Shown piece after piece: positions 8,625 to 17,224 of a DNA stretch of 64,000 nucleotides. Under the pieces are notes generated by a model. That model did not search any database and was not told the origin of the DNA. It saw only the letters and a program-made list of their open reading frames with translations. Within the stretch, counting starts at the first letter, position 1. Every line of letters begins with the position of its first letter. Location: positions 1 through 64,000 of the forward strand of contig JAFKGI010000025.1 in the NCBI GenBank assembly GCA_017307785.1, written 5' to 3'. The position numbers were made by a program, and so were the translations under genes. Origin of the DNA: Vulcanimicrobiota bacterium (GTDB lineage: Bacteria > Vulcanimicrobiota > Xenobia > Xenobiales > JADMJV01).

Positions 8625-9098
8625 CTACTTCAAACCGTCCAGGGCCTGGTTCAATTCGGCCACGTTGACGCGCTCGTGACCCAGGACGCCGAAGGTTCTG
8701 GGCTGCACGTGGGCGCGCACTAACTCGTCCAGGCGAGCCGGTGCCAGGCCGCGAGCGGCGGCCACGCGCGGCACCTGATAGAAAGCCCCTTCCGGGGTAA
8801 TATCCGGGTCCAGGCCCGAACCCGAGGAGTAGCGCAAATCAGCCGGCGCATCCTTTGGAAAGCGGTCTGTTTGCAACTCTCGTCTGGGCTCGTGGGGGCC
8901 GAAGTTGCTGCCCGAAGAAGCGGCCGGGTTGTAGCCGACCGCCGACGGTCGCGGCCAGAAGTAGGCCTTCCCCTCTACAGCCTGGCCCACGACCGCCTGC
9001 CCCGATATCGACTGACTCAGTCCGGTGACCAGCAACGGGTAGAGCAATCCGCACACCAGCGTCCAGAGCAGCACCTGTCTGACGGCGATCATCCACAT
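8625..9098 (-). CDS. kdpC: KdpC, K+-transporting ATPase subunit C
   Basis: A 157-residue KdpC, shorter than the E. coli protein (190). One N-terminal membrane helix (VLLWTLVCGLLYPLLVTGL) is followed by a periplasmic domain with the family motifs YFWPRPSAVGYNPAASSGSN and GSGLDPDITPEGA. KdpC holds the KdpA-KdpB complex together and is thought to raise ATP affinity. Its start overlaps the kdpB stop by 10 bp. An alternative start two codons in (MIAVRQ) cannot be excluded. The gene sits between kdpB and kdpD1 in the usual order. Confidence 0.95.
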   Translation of the reverse strand: MWMIAVRQVLLWTLVCGLLYPLLVTGLSQSISGQAVVGQAVEGKAYFWPRPSAVGYNPAASSGSNFGPHEPRRELQTDRFPKDAPADLRYSSGSGLDPDITPEGAFYQVPRVAAARGLAPARLDELVRAHVQPRTFGVLGHERVNVAELNQALDGLK

Positions 9099-11035
9099 AA
9101 TCCAAAAGCTCCAATCACCACATCGACCAGCTTGATACCGATAAAGGGGCAGATCAGGCCGCCCACTCCATAGATCAAGAGATGGTCACGCAACAAAGTC
9201 TGGGCCCCTACCGCCCGGTAGGGAACGCCGCGCAGGGCCAGGGGAATCAGGGCCACGATAATCAGCGCATTGAAAATGACGGCCGAAAGAATGGCGCTCT
9301 GAGGATTGGCCAGGCCCATGAAGTTCAGCTTGCCCAACTCGGGATGGCTGACCGCGAAGGCGGCCGGCAGAATCGCAAAATACTTGGCCACGTCGTTGGC
9401 GATACTGAACGTCGACAGCGCCCCGCGGGTAATCAGCAATTGCTTGCCGATTTCCACAATCTCGATCAGCTTGGTGGGATTGCTGTCCAGATCGATCAGA
9501 TTGGCCGCCTCGCGGGCCGCCTGCGTGCCGCTGTTCATGGCCACGGCCACGTCGGCCTGAGCCAGCGCCGGCGCGTCGTTGGTGCCGTCGCCGGTCATGG
9601 CCACCAGCCGTCCGCCCTGCTGATAATTGCGGATCAGCTCCAGTTTCTGCTCGGGAGTGGCCTGGGCCATAAAATCGTCCACGCCGGCCTCAGCCGCGAT
9701 GGCCGCCGCCGTCACGGGGTTATCGCCGGTGACCATCACCGTCTTGATGCCCATATTGCGCAACCGGGCGAAGCGCTCACGAATGCCGGTTTTCACCACA
9801 TCCTTCAGATAGACGACGCCGACCGCCCGGTCATTGCGGGCAATCAGCAGCGGAGTGCCGCCTTTGCGCGCGATGTCGTCCACGGCCGCCCGCAGCTTCT
9901 CGGAGACCGGCACCTGAACCCAGTTGCTAATCGAGTCGATGGCTCCCTTGCGAATTCGCTCGTCGCCCAGGTCGACTCCGCTCATCCGCGTCTGAGCCGT
10001 GAAGGGCACAAACTCGGCCCCTTCGGGGACCTGCAAATTCAGGCCCGCCAGCGTCACGATGCTTTTGCCTTCGGGCGTCTCGTCGGCCAGCGAGGCCAGC
10101 GTGGCCAGCCGGCCCACCTCAGCCGGAGTGACACCATCCGCGAAAAATTCCACCGCCTGGCGATTGCCGTGGGTAATGGTGCCGGTTTTATCCAGCAGCA
10201 GCACGTCCACGTCGCCGGCGGCTTCTACCGCTCGTCCCGACATGGCCATCACGTTGCGCTGGATCAAACGGTCCATGCCGGCAATTCCGATAGCGCTCAA
10301 CAGGCCGCCGATGGTGGTCGGAATCAAACAGACCAGCAGAGCCACCAGCACCACCACCGAAATCGCCCCATCCGCCATGGGATAGAGGGTCACGCAAACC
10401 ATCAGGAAGAGAATCGTAAAACTGGCCAGCAGAATATTGAGGGCCAGTTCGTTCGGGGTCTTTTGACGGCTGGCGCCTTCCACCATGCTGATCATTCGGT
10501 CTAGAAAGCCCTGACCCGGGTCGGCTTCGACCCGAATCACCAACCAGTCGGAGAGCACTGTGGTGCCGCCAGTGACGGCGCTGCGATCGCCGCCCGATTC
10601 ACGCACCACCGGGGCGCTCTCGCCGGTAATGGCCGATTCGTCCACCGAAGCAACCCCTTCGACGATCTCGCCGTCGGCGGGAATGGACTGGCCGGCTTCC
10701 ACGCGGACCAGGTCTCCCTTGCGCAGATCGGAGGAAGGCACTTCCTCGAACTGGCCGTCCGGGCGCCGGCGTCGGGCCGGGATGTCTTTGCGCGACTTAC
10801 GCAGAGCGTCGGCCTGAGCCTTGCCTCGCCCTTCGGCGATCGCCTCGGCGAAGTTGGCGAAGAGCACCGTGAACCAGAGCCAGAGCGCGGTCTGCAACAC
10901 GAAGGTGTCGGCTGGATGGCGCAGCCAGAGAATGGTGGTCAGCAGACTGCCCACCTCGACCACGAACATGACCGGATTGCCGGCCATCTTGCGCGGATCT
11001 AACTTACGGAAAGAGTCGTAAAAAGCACGTTTCAT
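9089..11035 (-). CDS. kdpB: KdpB, P-type ATPase subunit
   Basis: A 648-residue P-type ATPase that energises K+ uptake. Motifs: TGES (137-140), the phosphorylation site LLLDKTGTITHGN (Asp282), nucleotide-binding segments, and the hinge TGDGTNDAPALAQADVAV. Helices near NPVMFVVEVGSLLTTIL and VALLVCLIPTTIGGLL carry the intramembrane sites. The start ATG at 11035 overlaps the kdpA stop by 4 bp (ATGA); an upstream in-frame ATG at 11125 lies inside kdpA and is rejected. The N-terminus is about 15 residues shorter than in E. coli. Confidence 0.97.
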   Translation of the reverse strand: MKRAFYDSFRKLDPRKMAGNPVMFVVEVGSLLTTILWLRHPADTFVLQTALWLWFTVLFANFAEAIAEGRGKAQADALRKSRKDIPARRRRPDGQFEEVPSSDLRKGDLVRVEAGQSIPADGEIVEGVASVDESAITGESAPVVRESGGDRSAVTGGTTVLSDWLVIRVEADPGQGFLDRMISMVEGASRQKTPNELALNILLASFTILFLMVCVTLYPMADGAISVVVLVALLVCLIPTTIGGLLSAIGIAGMDRLIQRNVMAMSGRAVEAAGDVDVLLLDKTGTITHGNRQAVEFFADGVTPAEVGRLATLASLADETPEGKSIVTLAGLNLQVPEGAEFVPFTAQTRMSGVDLGDERIRKGAIDSISNWVQVPVSEKLRAAVDDIARKGGTPLLIARNDRAVGVVYLKDVVKTGIRERFARLRNMGIKTVMVTGDNPVTAAAIAAEAGVDDFMAQATPEQKLELIRNYQQGGRLVAMTGDGTNDAPALAQADVAVAMNSGTQAAREAANLIDLDSNPTKLIEIVEIGKQLLITRGALSTFSIANDVAKYFAILPAAFAVSHPELGKLNFMGLANPQSAILSAVIFNALIIVALIPLALRGVPYRAVGAQTLLRDHLLIYGVGGLICPFIGIKLVDVVIGAFGLCG

Positions 11036-12618
11036 GAGAACCTCAAAGTCTCCGCCACCGGTCCCAGACAGAGGGCGGGGAAAAAGCACAGGGCACCGAC
11101 CACCACGATGACCACGCAAAGCCACACCACAAAAAGCGGGGAATGGGTCGGCAGGGTGCCGGCGCTTTCCGGCACGCGCTTCTTGGCCCCCAGCGAACCG
11201 GCGATAGCCAGAACGGGTATGACGATCCAGAAGCGCGAGAAGAGCATCACCAGACCGCCCACCAGGTTGTAGTAGGGTTGGTTGGCCGAGAGACCGCCGA
11301 ATGCCGACCCATTGTTGTTACCCATCGAAGTGCAGGCGTAGAAAATCTCGGAAAAACCGTGAGGACCCGAATTCAAGACCGCCGCTCGGGCAGCCGGCAC
11401 CAGCATCGCGATCCCGGTCATCAACAAAACCAGCGCGGGCATACACAGGATTCCCAGTGAGACCATCTTGATCTCATAGGTCTCGATTTTTTTGCCCAGA
11501 TACTCGGGAGTGCGTCCCACCATCAGTCCGGCCACGAAGACAGCCACCAGAATGCACAGCACGATGCCGTAGATTCCGCAACCCACACCGCCGAAGACGA
11601 CCTCGCCAAAGAGCATAAAGACGGTGGGAATCAGGCCCCCCAGAGCGGTCAAGGAATCGTGCATGCAGTTGACCGAGCCATTGCTGGCAGCCGTGGTCAC
11701 GCACGCCCAGATGGCCGAAGCCTCCGGTCCAAAGCGGACCTCCTTACCTTCCCAATTGCCCACTTCCGCCTGCATGCAAATCAGCGTCAGGGGTAGGAAG
11801 AGCAAGAGCATGGCGCTGAGAATGGCCCAGCCCTGACGCTTGTCGCCCACCGCCCGAGCGTAGGTATGACAGAGAGCGGCCGGCAGCAGCAGAATGGCCA
11901 GGCACTCGAAGAAGTTACTCAACGGCGTCGGATTCTCCAGGGGATGAGCCGAATTGACGTTATAAAAGCCGCCGCCGTTGGTGCCCAGTTGCTTGATAGC
12001 CACCTGCGAAGCCACAGGTCCGACCGGCGCTCCAGGTCCTTGGTGCAGAGTCTGGGGGACACCTTGACCCACGAGAAACAGCGCCAGCAGAAGCGATAGC
12101 GGCAGCAGAACCGTCAACGTAGAGCGGGTCAAATCCACCCAGAAGTTTCCCAACTCCTTGCTCTCGGTGCGCCGCAGGCCGCGACACAGTGCCATCATGG
12201 CCGCGATGCCGGTGGCCGCCGAGACAAAATTTTGGGTGGTCAGCGCCAGCATCTGCGTGGCCCAACTCATGGTGGTCTCGCCGCCATAGGACTGCCAGTT
12301 GGTGTTGCTGGCGAAAGAAGCGGCGGTATTGAAGGCCAGATAAGGATCCACCGCGGGCAAATGCAGCGGATTGCCGGGGAGCCAGGCCTGGACCCGCTGC
12401 AGCCCGTAAACAACCAGCAAGCCAATCACGTTGAACGCCAGCAGGGCCGTCAAGTATTGGCGCCAGTTCATGGGCCGGTCGGGCTGCACGCCCGTCAGCT
12501 TATAAATCCAGCGTTCCGCCCCGTAGTGATGCTCGCGCTCAAGGAGTCGGTGCATGCCGACGCCCAGCGGATAAGAGAGCACCACCAAGAAAAGAACCAG
12601 CAATAAGAACTCCGCCAT
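11032..12618 (-). CDS. kdpA: KdpA, K+-translocating subunit
   Basis: A 528-residue polytopic membrane protein, the K+ channel-like subunit of the Kdp complex. All four selectivity-filter loops are visible: SNTNWQSYGGETTMSW, GTNGGGFYNVNSAHP, AASNGSVNCMHDS and TSMGNNNGSAFGGL. Length matches the family (E. coli 557). It is preceded by kdpF (1 base apart) and overlaps kdpB by 4 bp. It imports K+ at low external concentration, with ATP hydrolysis in KdpB. Confidence 0.97.
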   Translation of the reverse strand: MAEFLLLVLFLVVLSYPLGVGMHRLLEREHHYGAERWIYKLTGVQPDRPMNWRQYLTALLAFNVIGLLVVYGLQRVQAWLPGNPLHLPAVDPYLAFNTAASFASNTNWQSYGGETTMSWATQMLALTTQNFVSAATGIAAMMALCRGLRRTESKELGNFWVDLTRSTLTVLLPLSLLLALFLVGQGVPQTLHQGPGAPVGPVASQVAIKQLGTNGGGFYNVNSAHPLENPTPLSNFFECLAILLLPAALCHTYARAVGDKRQGWAILSAMLLLFLPLTLICMQAEVGNWEGKEVRFGPEASAIWACVTTAASNGSVNCMHDSLTALGGLIPTVFMLFGEVVFGGVGCGIYGIVLCILVAVFVAGLMVGRTPEYLGKKIETYEIKMVSLGILCMPALVLLMTGIAMLVPAARAAVLNSGPHGFSEIFYACTSMGNNNGSAFGGLSANQPYYNLVGGLVMLFSRFWIVIPVLAIAGSLGAKKRVPESAGTLPTHSPLFVVWLCVVIVVVGALCFFPALCLGPVAETLRFS

Positions 12619-12619
12619 C

Positions 12620-12712
12620 TCAATCGAACCTTTCAGGATTGAGCAGGGCGAAAACGAGATAGACCATCAGCAGCCCGCCCAGCAGGCTGGACAGTCCCAA
12701 TTCAAAGCTCAT
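12620..12712 (-). CDS. kdpF: KdpF, small stabilising subunit
   Basis: A 30-residue single-helix peptide, MSFELGLSSLLGGLLMVYLV followed by FALLNPERFD. The ending LL-x-PE-(R/K)-F is the KdpF signature. It occupies the conserved place directly before kdpA. KdpF is a one-helix lipid-like stabiliser of the KdpABC complex in the inner membrane. The start overlaps the preceding small ORF by 11 bp. Confidence 0.93.
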   Translation of the reverse strand: MSFELGLSSLLGGLLMVYLVFALLNPERFD

Positions 12713-12803
12713 CTTGACCTCGCAACCGGGAGCACAACTCGATGTAGGCGAGCGAAACTCCCAGGAAGGAAAGGACGAGCAGCAACGAAACTAGATCTTG
12801 CAC
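12702..12803 (-). CDS. Small membrane peptide upstream of kdpF
   Basis: A 33-residue ORF with GTG start at 12803, preceded by GGAGG five bases upstream, the best Shine-Dalgarno in the operon. The product is a single hydrophobic helix ending in a polar tail: VQDLVSLLLVLSFLGVSLAY, then IELCSRLRGQDEL. Short peptides ending in a C-x-R-L-like motif are found before kdpF or kdpA in many bacteria, to my recollection, usually unannotated. As the first gene of the kdp operon it may be a further small subunit or a leader peptide. Function is unknown. Confidence 0.7.
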   Translation of the reverse strand: MQDLVSLLLVLSFLGVSLAYIELCSRLRGQDEL

Positions 12804-12870
12804 AACTTCCTCCGTTGTAGGGCCCACCGGGCAGGTTCAAGCCCCGACCAGACTAGCGCTGCCGCCATCA

Positions 12871-12886
12871 CGACTTGGTCAAGTCG
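12871..12886. promoter_or_regulatory. Perfect inverted repeat between divergent kdp units
   Basis: CGACTTG-GT-CAAGTCG: two 7-bp arms with a 2-bp spacer, in the 121-bp gap between the small-ORF/kdpF operon (minus) and kdpD2 (plus). A regulator site serving both directions, for example KdpE, would be expected here. The sequence does not resemble the AT-rich E. coli KdpE box, so the regulator is not assigned. Confidence 0.4.
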
Positions 12887-12924
12887 CCGGCGGTTGGCCT
12901 TAAGAAAAGGTCAAGGCAACGGAG

Positions 12925-15495
12925 ATGCTGCGAAAAAGCGACGGACGGCCCAACCCCCAGGCCCTGCTGGCTCGACTGGAGCACAGCCAGAAAACCACTC
13001 GGGGCCGTCTGAAAATTTTCCTGGGGTATGCGGCCGGGGTCGGCAAGACCTACGCCATGCTTCAAGCTGCCCATCGGGAAACGGCTCGGGGCCGCGATGT
13101 GCTGGTCGGAATCCTGGAAACCCATCAGCGACCCGAGACAGCGGCTCTGCTCGACGGTCTGATGCTGCTGCCGCGTCGGCTCATGCCCCACCGGGACATC
13201 GAAATCGATGAGTTCGACCTGGATGCGTGCCTGGCACGCCGGCCCGAACTGGTGCTGGTGGATGAACTGGCCCACAGCAACGCACCCGGTTCCCGCCATC
13301 ACAAACGCTATCAGGACGTGGAAGAACTGATCGCAGCCGGCATTGACGTCTACTCCACCCTGAACATCCAGCACCTGGAGAGCCTGAACGATGTGATTCT
13401 TCAAATCACCGGCGTGCGCGTGCGCGAGACCCTGCCCGACCGTGTGCTGGAACAAGCCGACGCCCTCTCGCTGGTCGACCTGCCTCCCGAAGAATTGCTG
13501 GCCCGGCTGCAGAAAGGCGACGTCTACCAGGGCGCCAAGGCCGAGGCGGCCGCCCGCAACTTCTTCCGTCCCGGCAACCTGACGGCGCTGCGCGAACTGG
13601 CTCTGAGGCGGACCGCCGACCACGTGGACGATGACGTCGTGAGCTATATGAAGCGTCGATCCATTGCCGGTCCCTGGCCGGTCAGCGAGCGCCTGCTGGT
13701 GGCCGTGGGCCCCAGTCCCTTCTCAGAAAAATTGGTGCGCTCCGCCCGTCGTCTGGCCGAGGCCATTTCTGCCGAATGGTGGGCCGTCTCGGTCCGCAGC
13801 GCGCTCTCACCTGAGGCCGAGGAACGCGTGAGTCGCCATCTGCGCCTGGCCGAGTCACTGGGAGCACGCACCGAGGTTGTCTCGGGCCTTTCGATCGCCG
13901 ACGCGGTGCTCGGATTCGCCCGGGAAAACAACGTGACCAAAATCGTAGCGGGCAAGCCGCTCGGAATTTCCTGGTGGCGACGCGACCTGGTCGACCAGTT
14001 GATTCGAGGGTCCGGCAACATTGACATCTTCGTGGTCTCCGGGGAAGCAGACGCGCCTGCTCAACCTTCCCCTCCCAAAAACTGGGTCTGGTCCAGATAC
14101 CTCAAGTCGATCCTGCTGGTCTTCCTGGTGACCGCCCTGTGTTTTCCCGTCAGTCGGGCGCTTGCCCCCACCAACCTGGTGATGCTTTATTTGCTGACGG
14201 TGACGGTGGCTGCCTACTGGTTGGGCCGCGGCCCTTCAGCCCTGGCCAGCGCTCTCTCGGTCGCCCTCTTCGACTTCTGTTTTGTGCCGCCTTACTACAC
14301 TTTCGTGGTCAGCGACAAGCAGTATGTGCTGACCTTCCTGGGTCTGCTGGCGGTGGCGCTGGTGATCAGCACGCTTACGGCCCGGGCCCGTGAGCAAGCG
14401 CTGGGAGCGCGCCAACGCGAAGAGGAAACCTCGACTCTTTTCTCGTTGAGTCGGGCTCTGACCCAGGCCCTGAGCGAGGAAGAAATTGGCAAGGTGGTAG
14501 CCGACTATGCCAGTCATCAACTCAAGCAAACCACCACCTTTCTGGCGCCCGAGTTGGGGCAGATCGCCGACGAGAGCGACCGGGGCGTGGCCATCTGGGC
14601 TTTTCAACACAAGCAGCCGGCCGGAAAGGGAACCGACACTTTGACCGGCGCCAAAGTTCTCTGTCTGCCTATCCTGTCGGTGGACGAGAAGCATTTGCTG
14701 GGCGGACTACTGGTGTCGCTACAGAGCCCGCTCAGCCCGGCCCGCCGACGACTGCTGGAGACGTTCGGCCAGCAGGCGGGACTGGCGCTGGAGCGCGCCC
14801 GGCTTTCGCAATCCTCGCAGGATTCGGAACTGCTCAAGGCCACCGAGCGCCTGCAGTCGGCCCTGCTCAACTCCATCTCTCACGACCTGCGCATTCCCCT
14901 GGTCTCCATCTCGGGAGCCCTGCAAGCTCTCAAGGATGAGCTACCGGGAGAACAGCGCGAGGCTCTACTCGACAACGCTTTATCCGAGTCGGATCGACTC
15001 AACCGCATCGTGGGCAACTTGTTGCACATGACGCGATTAGAATCAGGGGTGGTGCGGGCCAACCTGCAACCCCAGGAACCAGGTGAAATCGTGGAAATGA
15101 CCCTCAACATGCTGCGCCATCCCCAACGGGTGAGCGTAAACCTACCGGAAGATCCGCCCATGGTCTCCGTCGACTTTGGCTTGATGCAACAAGTGTTGGC
15201 CAATCTCATCGAAAACGCCCTCAAGTTCAGCGAATCCCCCGTCGACATTGGCTTGAACCTCGGTTCGCGCGCCCAGCTCTGGGTGCGCGACTACGGTCAG
15301 GGCGTGCCGGAAGCCGAACGGGAGGCCATCTTTGAGCGCTTCTACCGGGGTCGCCAGGAAGTCACCGGCAGCGGTCTGGGCCTTTCCATCTGCAAAGGCC
15401 TGGTGGAAGCCCAGGGAGGCAACCTCTACGTGGAATCCGCGAATCCGGGAGCTCGCTTTGTGGTCGAGCTAGATTGGGCCCAAGAACATGAGTAA
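12925..15495 (+). CDS. kdpD: KdpD2, canonical K+ sensor histidine kinase
   Basis: An 856-residue KdpD with an intact N-terminal domain: Walker A GYAAGVGKTYAML (Lys41-Thr42), the ETHQRPET segment, Walker B-like LVLVDELAHSNAPGSRH, and STLNIQHLESLND. Then come a USP-like domain, four membrane helices around residues 390-490, a GAF-like segment, HisKA (ISHDLRIPLVSISGAL) and HATPase (GSGLGLSICKGL). It is transcribed divergently from the kdpFABC operon and overlaps kdpE2 by 8 bp. It senses K+ limitation or turgor; the N-terminal domain is known to bind ATP or c-di-AMP in other species. Confidence 0.94.
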   Translation: MLRKSDGRPNPQALLARLEHSQKTTRGRLKIFLGYAAGVGKTYAMLQAAHRETARGRDVLVGILETHQRPETAALLDGLMLLPRRLMPHRDIEIDEFDLDACLARRPELVLVDELAHSNAPGSRHHKRYQDVEELIAAGIDVYSTLNIQHLESLNDVILQITGVRVRETLPDRVLEQADALSLVDLPPEELLARLQKGDVYQGAKAEAAARNFFRPGNLTALRELALRRTADHVDDDVVSYMKRRSIAGPWPVSERLLVAVGPSPFSEKLVRSARRLAEAISAEWWAVSVRSALSPEAEERVSRHLRLAESLGARTEVVSGLSIADAVLGFARENNVTKIVAGKPLGISWWRRDLVDQLIRGSGNIDIFVVSGEADAPAQPSPPKNWVWSRYLKSILLVFLVTALCFPVSRALAPTNLVMLYLLTVTVAAYWLGRGPSALASALSVALFDFCFVPPYYTFVVSDKQYVLTFLGLLAVALVISTLTARAREQALGARQREEETSTLFSLSRALTQALSEEEIGKVVADYASHQLKQTTTFLAPELGQIADESDRGVAIWAFQHKQPAGKGTDTLTGAKVLCLPILSVDEKHLLGGLLVSLQSPLSPARRRLLETFGQQAGLALERARLSQSSQDSELLKATERLQSALLNSISHDLRIPLVSISGALQALKDELPGEQREALLDNALSESDRLNRIVGNLLHMTRLESGVVRANLQPQEPGEIVEMTLNMLRHPQRVSVNLPEDPPMVSVDFGLMQQVLANLIENALKFSESPVDIGLNLGSRAQLWVRDYGQGVPEAEREAIFERFYRGRQEVTGSGLGLSICKGLVEAQGGNLYVESANPGARFVVELDWAQEHE

Positions 15496-16174
15496 GGCAA
15501 CTTTGAAAGCCCTGGTGGTAGACGACGAACCGGCCGTACGCCGCTTTCTGCGCACCAGCCTGGAACCCCGCGGGTATCACGTCTCCGAGGCCAGCAGCGG
15601 CCACGAAGCGGTGGACGTGGTTGCCCACTCCAAGCCGGACGTGATCTTGCTCGATATGGGACTGCCCGATCTCGACGGTGTGGAAGTCACACGCATTCTT
15701 CGCGAGTGGTGCAGCATTCCCATCATCATTCTTTCGGTGCGCGAAAGTGAAGCCGACAAAGTGGCCGCCCTGGATGCCGGAGCCGACGACTACCTCACCA
15801 AGCCCTTTGGCCTCAACGAGTTGACGGCCCGGCTACGGGCCGCCCTCCGTCGTGTGCAGCAGAATCCCGACGAGCCGGTGCTGGTCAGCGGTAGCCTGAC
15901 TATCGATCTGACCAATCGGGACGTGATCCGCGATGGACAGCGCATCGTTCTCACGCCCACCGAATACGACATCCTGAAAGCGTTAGCCCGAAAGGCCGGT
16001 AAGGTTTTGACACATCAGCAACTGATGCGAGAGGTCTGGGGCCATGTGGAACAAGATTTGCATACGCTACGAGTCAACATTTCCAATCTGCGCAAAAAGC
16101 TAGAACCGGAACCGGCAAGACCCGTGTATTTAGCCACAGAGCCAGGGGTGGGGTACCGATTCGTCTTGTTGTAA
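15488..16174 (+). CDS. kdpE: KdpE2, OmpR-family response regulator
   Basis: A 228-residue response regulator close to KdpE1. Receiver: VVDDEPAVRRF, phospho-Asp in VILLDMGLPD, Lys in LTKPFG. Winged helix: LTPTEYDILKALARKAGKVL, VWGHVEQDLHTLRVNISNLR. Start ATG at 15488 lies within the end of kdpD2. The receiver surface (REWCSIPIIILSVRE) is almost the same as in KdpE1, so cross-talk between the two pairs is likely. The ~110-base gap after it contains a candidate promoter for the next gene. Confidence 0.93.
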   Translation: MSKATLKALVVDDEPAVRRFLRTSLEPRGYHVSEASSGHEAVDVVAHSKPDVILLDMGLPDLDGVEVTRILREWCSIPIIILSVRESEADKVAALDAGADDYLTKPFGLNELTARLRAALRRVQQNPDEPVLVSGSLTIDLTNRDVIRDGQRIVLTPTEYDILKALARKAGKVLTHQQLMREVWGHVEQDLHTLRVNISNLRKKLEPEPARPVYLATEPGVGYRFVLL

Positions 16175-16200
16175 GTCCCGGCGTCTGGTTATCGACGTCC

Positions 16201-16230
16201 TTGGCCCAAAGGCTGAGGCCGGCTTACATT
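16201..16230 (+). promoter_or_regulatory. Candidate sigma70-like promoter
   Basis: TTGGCC (16201-16206) and TACATT (16225-16230) with an 18-bp spacer, 55 bases before the ATG at 16285. Each hexamer matches four of six consensus positions, so this is weak evidence. Confidence 0.3.
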
Positions 16231-16244
16231 AGGTGAGACAGACC

Positions 16245-16263
16245 CCACCTCGCTGCGAGGTGG
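16245..16263 (+). promoter_or_regulatory. 5' leader stem-loop
   Basis: CCACCTCG-CTG-CGAGGTGG, an 8-bp perfect stem with a 3-base loop, followed by non-U-rich sequence. It lies in the leader of the small secreted protein at 16285. It could protect the mRNA 5' end; no riboswitch class is recognised. The GGACGGAATCTAA element just after it recurs as GGACGGAACCTAA before the 16885 gene. Confidence 0.4.
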
Positions 16264-16284
16264 AGAATTGGACGGAATCTAACG

Positions 16285-16698
16285 ATGAAAACTTACCTGA
16301 AACCTGTAATGATGACTGCTTTCCTGGCTCTGCCGCTGCTCGGCGTGGCCAGCGCCAGCCCCGTGAGCGACCTTCAGGACCGCCGCGTGGACATCCGCCA
16401 GAACCTCCGGGATCACCGGGACGACCTGAATACAGCGACGCGAATTCAGGACACCGACGGAATTATCAACGCCAAGGCTCGAGTGGCCGAGGACGAAGCT
16501 CAGTTGCGAGCCAACACGGCCGAACTGGCTCGCCTGAACGCTCACCCCAAGGATGAGCCCCTGACGGAGACCTATATGATCAAGCGCACCGTGGTGACCA
16601 CCCCGGCCAGCGTCTACGAGGCGCAGTTCTCGCCTCAATACACCAAGCGCTTTGACTCCGTAAGCGGTAAGCCGTACTACATTCGAGTCTACCCGTAA
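16285..16698 (+). CDS. Small secreted protein, member 1 of a related trio
   Basis: A 137-residue protein with a signal peptide, MKTYLKPVMMTAFLALPLLG then VASA-S. The mature part starts with a charged helix rich in Arg and Asp (DRRVDIRQNLRDHRDDLNTA) followed by a second helical segment and a Tyr-rich end. It shares the signal-peptide style, the basic/acidic helix and the leader motif before the ATG with the next two genes. The C-terminal half differs from theirs. No family is recognised. A clear terminator follows. Confidence 0.7.
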   Translation: MKTYLKPVMMTAFLALPLLGVASASPVSDLQDRRVDIRQNLRDHRDDLNTATRIQDTDGIINAKARVAEDEAQLRANTAELARLNAHPKDEPLTETYMIKRTVVTTPASVYEAQFSPQYTKRFDSVSGKPYYIRVYP

Positions 16699-16717
16699 GC
16701 TTAGAAGCTCCTTCGCC

Positions 16718-16744
16718 AAGCCCCGGTTCGCCGGGGCTTTTTTC
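16718..16744 (+). terminator. Rho-independent terminator
   Basis: AAGCCCCGG-TTCG-CCGGGGCTT followed by a T run: a 9-bp stem with a stable TTCG tetraloop, 20 bases after the stop of the gene at 16285. Confidence 0.9.
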
Positions 16745-16884
16745 ATTCAGGCTATAGTCCTAGACGAACAATGACGGGAGTCCGAAGGTACGAGGGACGG
16801 CAAACCGTGCCCATTGTTGGGCTGGGCGCCTATGATGAATAAGAACCCGGCGCCGTGTCTGGCGCAGAAACGGACGGAACCTAA

Positions 16885-17208
16885 ATGAATATTTCTCTCA
16901 AACCCATCTTGTTGACCGCTCTGGTCACCCTCCCGATGCTCGGCGTTGCCGAGGCTCAGAGTTGGCGTGAAATGCGTCAGGACCGTCGCGAATACCGCCA
17001 GGCCGTGCGCCGTGGCGACTGGCGAGAAGCACGCCAGAAGGCCCGAGAAATTCGCCGCGACAACTACAGGCTGCAGCGCAACAACTGGAACAACAACGGC
17101 TATTACAACAATGGCTGGAACAACGGCTGGAATAACAACAACAATTACTACTATCGGACCAACCCCTACAACAACGGCTACTACTACAACAACTACCGTC
17201 GTTGGTAA
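16885..17208 (+). CDS. Small secreted Asn/Tyr-rich protein, member 2 of trio
   Basis: A 107-residue protein. Signal peptide MNISLKPILLTALVTLPMLG-VAEAQ is close to that of member 1. Then comes a strongly basic helix (RQDRREYRQAVRRGDWREAR, QKAREIRRDNYRLQRN) and a low-complexity tail of Asn, Tyr, Gly and Trp. The helix pattern RxxxRxxVRxxDWxxARxxAREVRRD is shared with member 3. The leader GGACGGAACCTAA before the ATG matches that of member 1. It is probably periplasmic or extracellular; function unknown. The next gene follows by 16 bases. Confidence 0.7.
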   Translation: MNISLKPILLTALVTLPMLGVAEAQSWREMRQDRREYRQAVRRGDWREARQKAREIRRDNYRLQRNNWNNNGYYNNGWNNGWNNNNNYYYRTNPYNNGYYYNNYRRW

Positions 17209-17224
17209 CGGATAGGCACCGACT

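Noticed and set aside
9182..10504. 440-codon ORF antisense to kdpB
   Set aside because: Same reason; it follows the codon structure of the P-type ATPase gene.
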